A stretch of 64,000 nt of DNA from Kofleriaceae bacterium (GTDB taxonomy: Bacteria > Myxococcota_A > Polyangia > Haliangiales > Haliangiaceae). This document shows positions 61,281-64,000 of the stretch, in pieces; positions within the stretch are counted from its first letter, which is position 1, and each line of letters begins with the position of its first letter. The stretch is taken from positions 62,001-126,000 of the forward strand of contig JANXOP010000273.1 in NCBI GenBank assembly GCA_025357755.1, given 5' to 3'. Under the pieces are notes generated by a model, which worked only from the letters and a program-made list of their open reading frames with translations, was not told where the DNA came from and did not search any database. A program made the position numbers and the translations under genes.

Positions 61281-62565
61281 CGGGGAACAAGAACTCGACG
61301 AACCGCCACGCGCGGGCCTTCCACGCGAGCTCGTCGTGGGTCGCGCCCGGGGCGATGCTGTAGCAGAGCGCGTTGGGGCCCGAGCCGCAGCTCGGCGAGG
61401 TCGCGAGCTGCCATCCGAGCGTGACGAGCTCGCCACGAACTTCGAGCGTGTCGGCGGCGCCGTCGCTGTTCGCGCTCGGATCACCACCGCTATCGAGATA
61501 GACCGAGAGCGCCTGCTTGCCGAGGCCCGGCACTTCATCACGCAGCGCCGTGTGCGTATCCATGCGCGGCCAGAACGCGCCCGAGATCGAGGCGACCTTG
61601 TTGTAGACCTCCGGGTGGCGCAGCGCGATGTCCATCGAGACCAACCCACCGAAGGAGCTGCCCGCGAGCGCGAGCTTCTGATCGTCGTGACGCACGTGCG
61701 CGAGCGCGGCGGGCTGGAGCTCGTTGACCTGAAAATCGCTGAACTTCATCACCGTCGGTAGATCGAGCGCGTACTCGTTGTTGCGCGCGGTGGTGCTGGC
61801 CGCGCCGATCACGATGATCGGTGCGACCTTGCCCGCGGCGATCTCGCCGTCGAGGAGCACGTTCATCTCCCAGCCGGTGTGGCCGAAGCAGCAATGGTGA
61901 TCGTCCCAGATGTTCTGGCCATCGTGCATGAACATGACCGGGTACGTGCGCTCCGCATTCTCCGGCAGATCGTAGCCGGCCGGCAGATACGCCGTGACGT
62001 CGCGGCAGTTGCCGAGCACGGTCGAGCACGCCTGTGGCAGCTGGATGATGTGGCCGAGCCCGCTATCGGGCGTATCGATCACGCTGTTGCGACCGTCGGC
62101 ATTGCCGGCGAAGTCGTCGTACGCGTACGCGGGGTTCGTCGGATCGAGCGACCACGTCGTGCCGTCGAACAACTTGTATGCGTGGCGACCGGTCGCCACC
62201 GGGCCGACCGCGACGAACAGGTCGCTGTTGCAGACCGCGCTGCTCGCCATCGCGGTGGTCGACCAGGTGTTCCAATCACCGGCGATCGCCGTGGCTTTCG
62301 CCGTGTGAAACAGCGCCCGACCATTCGCCCAGAGTGGGCCGAGGCCGGCGCGTGCATCGAGCTCGGTGCGCAGCTTCGGGAGCGCATCGCAGCCCTGATC
62401 GTAGAGCGCGATCACGCAGGCCGCACCCGCGAGACCGGGAGTGCAGCCCGGGTCGCCGCTGCCATCGGCCGTGGTACCGACAACTGCATCGGGCTCAGGG
62501 TTGGAGGTGGAGGCAGCCCCGCTGTGGCAACCAGAAACGAAAGCGATGACAAGGAGGTAACGCAT
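61273..62565 (-). CDS. Esterase lipoprotein (alpha/beta hydrolase)
   Basis: ATG 62565 gives the lipoprotein leader MRYLLVIAFVSGCHSG. A beta-sandwich-type N-terminal region (about 60-190, including WNTWSTTAMASSAVCNSDLF, then FVAVGPVATGRHAYKLFDG) resembles the E-set/CBM48-like modules often ahead of esterase D-type domains. The hydrolase domain has PVMFMHDGQNIWDDH (oxyanion region), AGSSFGGLVSM with the nucleophile Ser, VYLDSGGDPS with a likely catalytic Asp and GATHDELAW with the His. Several cysteines suit an extracellular location. The substrate may be a siderophore or polysaccharide ester; this is not shown by the sequence. Confidence 0.86.
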   Translation of the reverse strand: MRYLLVIAFVSGCHSGAASTSNPEPDAVVGTTADGSGDPGCTPGLAGAACVIALYDQGCDALPKLRTELDARAGLGPLWANGRALFHTAKATAIAGDWNTWSTTAMASSAVCNSDLFVAVGPVATGRHAYKLFDGTTWSLDPTNPAYAYDDFAGNADGRNSVIDTPDSGLGHIIQLPQACSTVLGNCRDVTAYLPAGYDLPENAERTYPVMFMHDGQNIWDDHHCCFGHTGWEMNVLLDGEIAAGKVAPIIVIGAASTTARNNEYALDLPTVMKFSDFQVNELQPAALAHVRHDDQKLALAGSSFGGLVSMDIALRHPEVYNKVASISGAFWPRMDTHTALRDEVPGLGKQALSVYLDSGGDPSANSDGAADTLEVRGELVTLGWQLATSPSCGSGPNALCYSIAPGATHDELAWKARAWRFVEFLFPAT

Positions 62566-62734
62566 GTTGCGATCCGCAACGTCGAGTGGTGCAACCACCC
62601 GAATCGTCGTCGGTACGACGCTGCCTCAGCAAGCTTAGTGCCGGGCCGTGAGCTTGACGAAGATGTCGATCGCGCGTGTCGCATGCGCCGAAGTCCGTCG
62701 TCCCAGGGCGAGCGCGTTGTTCTGCACGCATACG

Positions 62735-63568
62735 TCAGCGAAAGCTCGCGGGCAGCGACTCGAGCGAGCGGCGCAGCTCGGTCGCCATCTTTTTCCGCGC
62801 ACCGAGACAGCTCTCGAACCCGTAGATCACGTAGCTGCTGTTGTAGACGTAGGTCCCGTGACCAGAACAACCGGGCGACTCGACCTCGAAGTCGAGCGTC
62901 GTGTGGACGGTGACGGGCTTGACCAGCGGGAGCATGCAGGTCAACCAGTGGATGTCTGCCGCGCCACGAACGGTCATCCGCGTGTCACCGCGCTCGTCAC
63001 TCGCGATCAACTCGCCGACATTGCCGGTGAGCTTCGCATCGATCGCGAGGTGGTCGGGGAGCGACGCTTCGGTACACGAGTGCGAGAAGTCTCGGTTCGT
63101 GTTCGTCGACGTGGTGCTCTGCGTGACCTCGTAGCCCAGCCAGCCGAGCTCGCGAGGCACCTCGACCAGCACGATGCACGCGACTAGCACGCCCACCACG
63201 CGACCGGTGCTCGGCGGCAGCTTCCAGCCGACGACCGCCAACGCGACTCCGAACGCACCGAGCACGACCAGCTCGGGCACCCAGCCGATCGCGGTGATCA
63301 CGAGAGCGATCGCGGTCAAGGAAGCGCCGGTCAGGATCGCGGGCAGGCGGTGGCTCGAGCTCGCGAAGGGCCGGTTGCGAAGCCGTTGGATCCAGAGGCC
63401 GACGAGGATCGTGGCCGCAGCGCTCGAGCCCGCGACGGCCTGCCCTGCCGTCAGCGCGAGCAGGAAGAGTCGCACCCCGCTCCCCGAAACGCCGTGCACG
63501 ATCCACAGCGTGGAGAGCACGCCGATCGCGGCCCACACTCCTACGACGATTCTGGGCCATCGGGGCAT
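62735..63568 (-). CDS. Polytopic membrane protein of unknown function
   Basis: 277 residues with five hydrophobic segments in the first 130 (WPRIVVGVWAAIGVLSTLWI, LFLLALTAGQAVAGSSAAAT, ILTGASLTAIALVITAIG, LVVLGAFGVALAVVGW and VVGVLVACIVLVEVP), then a soluble part of about 140 residues with six cysteines (FSHSCTEASLPDH, WLTCMLPLV, SPGCSGHGTYV, ESCLGARKKM). The soluble part is outside the cytoplasm by charge and cysteine content. I recognise no family. Confidence 0.75.
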   Translation of the reverse strand: MPRWPRIVVGVWAAIGVLSTLWIVHGVSGSGVRLFLLALTAGQAVAGSSAAATILVGLWIQRLRNRPFASSSHRLPAILTGASLTAIALVITAIGWVPELVVLGAFGVALAVVGWKLPPSTGRVVGVLVACIVLVEVPRELGWLGYEVTQSTTSTNTNRDFSHSCTEASLPDHLAIDAKLTGNVGELIASDERGDTRMTVRGAADIHWLTCMLPLVKPVTVHTTLDFEVESPGCSGHGTYVYNSSYVIYGFESCLGARKKMATELRRSLESLPASFR

Positions 63569-63791
63569 TCAGTGACGGTAGACGATCGCTAGCCTCGGGC
63601 CGGCACAAATTTTCACGCGGCAGTGGTTCCGACGCTACGCATCGATGAGGTGGATGCACAAACGCGAGGGCACACTGCTGCCGTTCGCGCTCGAACAAGT
63701 CGAGCTCCTGCGCGCGCAGATGACACGGGCCTGAGCACGAACGGACGTACAGACCCGATCGCCACACGCCGCGTTTCGCACGTAGTATGCG

Positions 63792-64000
63792 ATGACGATG
63801 TGGGTCGCTGGCGTCGACGGCTGCCGCAACGGGTGGTGCGTCGTACTCGCTGGTGACGAGCTACGATCGCGCGTCGTCGCGACGTTCGCGGAGGTGCTCG
63901 AACTCCCCGAGCGGCCACGCGTGATCGCGATCGACATGCCGATCGGCTTACCGCGCGTACCGGGCCGCGCCGCGGATGCACTCGCGCGAACGCTCCTGCC
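63792..64000 (+). CDS. DUF429-family protein (3' end cut by window)
   Basis: The reading frame from ATG 63792 is open to the end of the window, 69 residues. It begins MTMWVAGVDGCRNGWCVVLA, the DUF429 signature GVDGCR.GW, and continues through VIAIDMPIGLP with the second conserved acidic strand. DUF429 has an RNase-H-like fold and is a predicted nuclease. The region 63569-63791 ahead of it holds no gene I can support. Confidence 0.78.
   Translation, partial: MTMWVAGVDGCRNGWCVVLAGDELRSRVVATFAEVLELPERPRVIAIDMPIGLPRVPGRAADALARTLL

Overview
This window is high-GC DNA from a chromosome that most resembles a myxobacterium (Myxococcota, Kofleriaceae/Haliangiales-like). The grounds are four Ser/Thr protein kinases in 64 kb, an FHA-domain sigma-54 activator, many lipoproteins with low-complexity Asp/Ala/Gly linkers, an AgmX/PglI-like anchored protein, and a kinase / TPR-PEGA / PstS-like gene triplet. 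The assignment is inferred from gene content only. There is no rRNA, tRNA or CRISPR array. Three genes (10.2 kb, 26.2 kb, 48.6 kb) read across two frames, so either single-base assembly errors or recent decay must be kept in mind.

1-13 kb is a regulatory and secreted-protein region. It holds a truncated FHA/sigma-54 activator divergent from a membrane Ser/Thr kinase, a secreted nuclease/phosphatase-fold lipoprotein, and a small-lipoprotein paralogue family (copies at 4.2 and 13.1 kb). It also holds a TetR regulator flanked by two matching promoter-like elements, a GH114 lipoprotein, an S41 peptidase, a response regulator, a GST, and a perfect 7 x 8-bp tandem repeat between two divergent genes.

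13.9-26.5 kb is the most defence-like part. A translationally coupled three-gene operon encodes a PD-(D/E)xK nuclease, an all-helical partner and a 1204-residue protein with two P-loops (TerB-like, AAA, HerA-like). It is followed by a PLD-nuclease/SF2-helicase protein, an HNH endonuclease with a RuvA-like tail, and a Fic protein preceded by three GAGCGTTTT repeats spaced exactly 30 bp apart. I know of no named system with the operon's composition.

26.7-49 kb is mostly housekeeping and signalling: zwf, a Tat-like amidase, a coupled ArsA-family ATPase pair, an HATPase protein next to a REC-GGDEF-Hpt protein, a kinase, a Cys-repeat lipoprotein, a 5'-nucleotidase, a DUF4349 protein, an MFS carrier, hydrolases and a GH46 chitosanase lipoprotein. 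The GH114 and GH46 enzymes both attack cationic amino-sugar polymers, which fits a predatory or biofilm-degrading lifestyle.

49-64 kb holds a second conflict-like cluster. A kinase-STAND NTPase-FGE-sulfatase fusion faces, tail to tail, an operon of a small protein, a GAF/AAA+ regulator with a degenerate GAFTGA loop, an unknown protein and a caspase-like protein. The kinase/TPR-PEGA/PstS-like operon, an esterase, a membrane protein and the start of a DUF429 gene complete the window.
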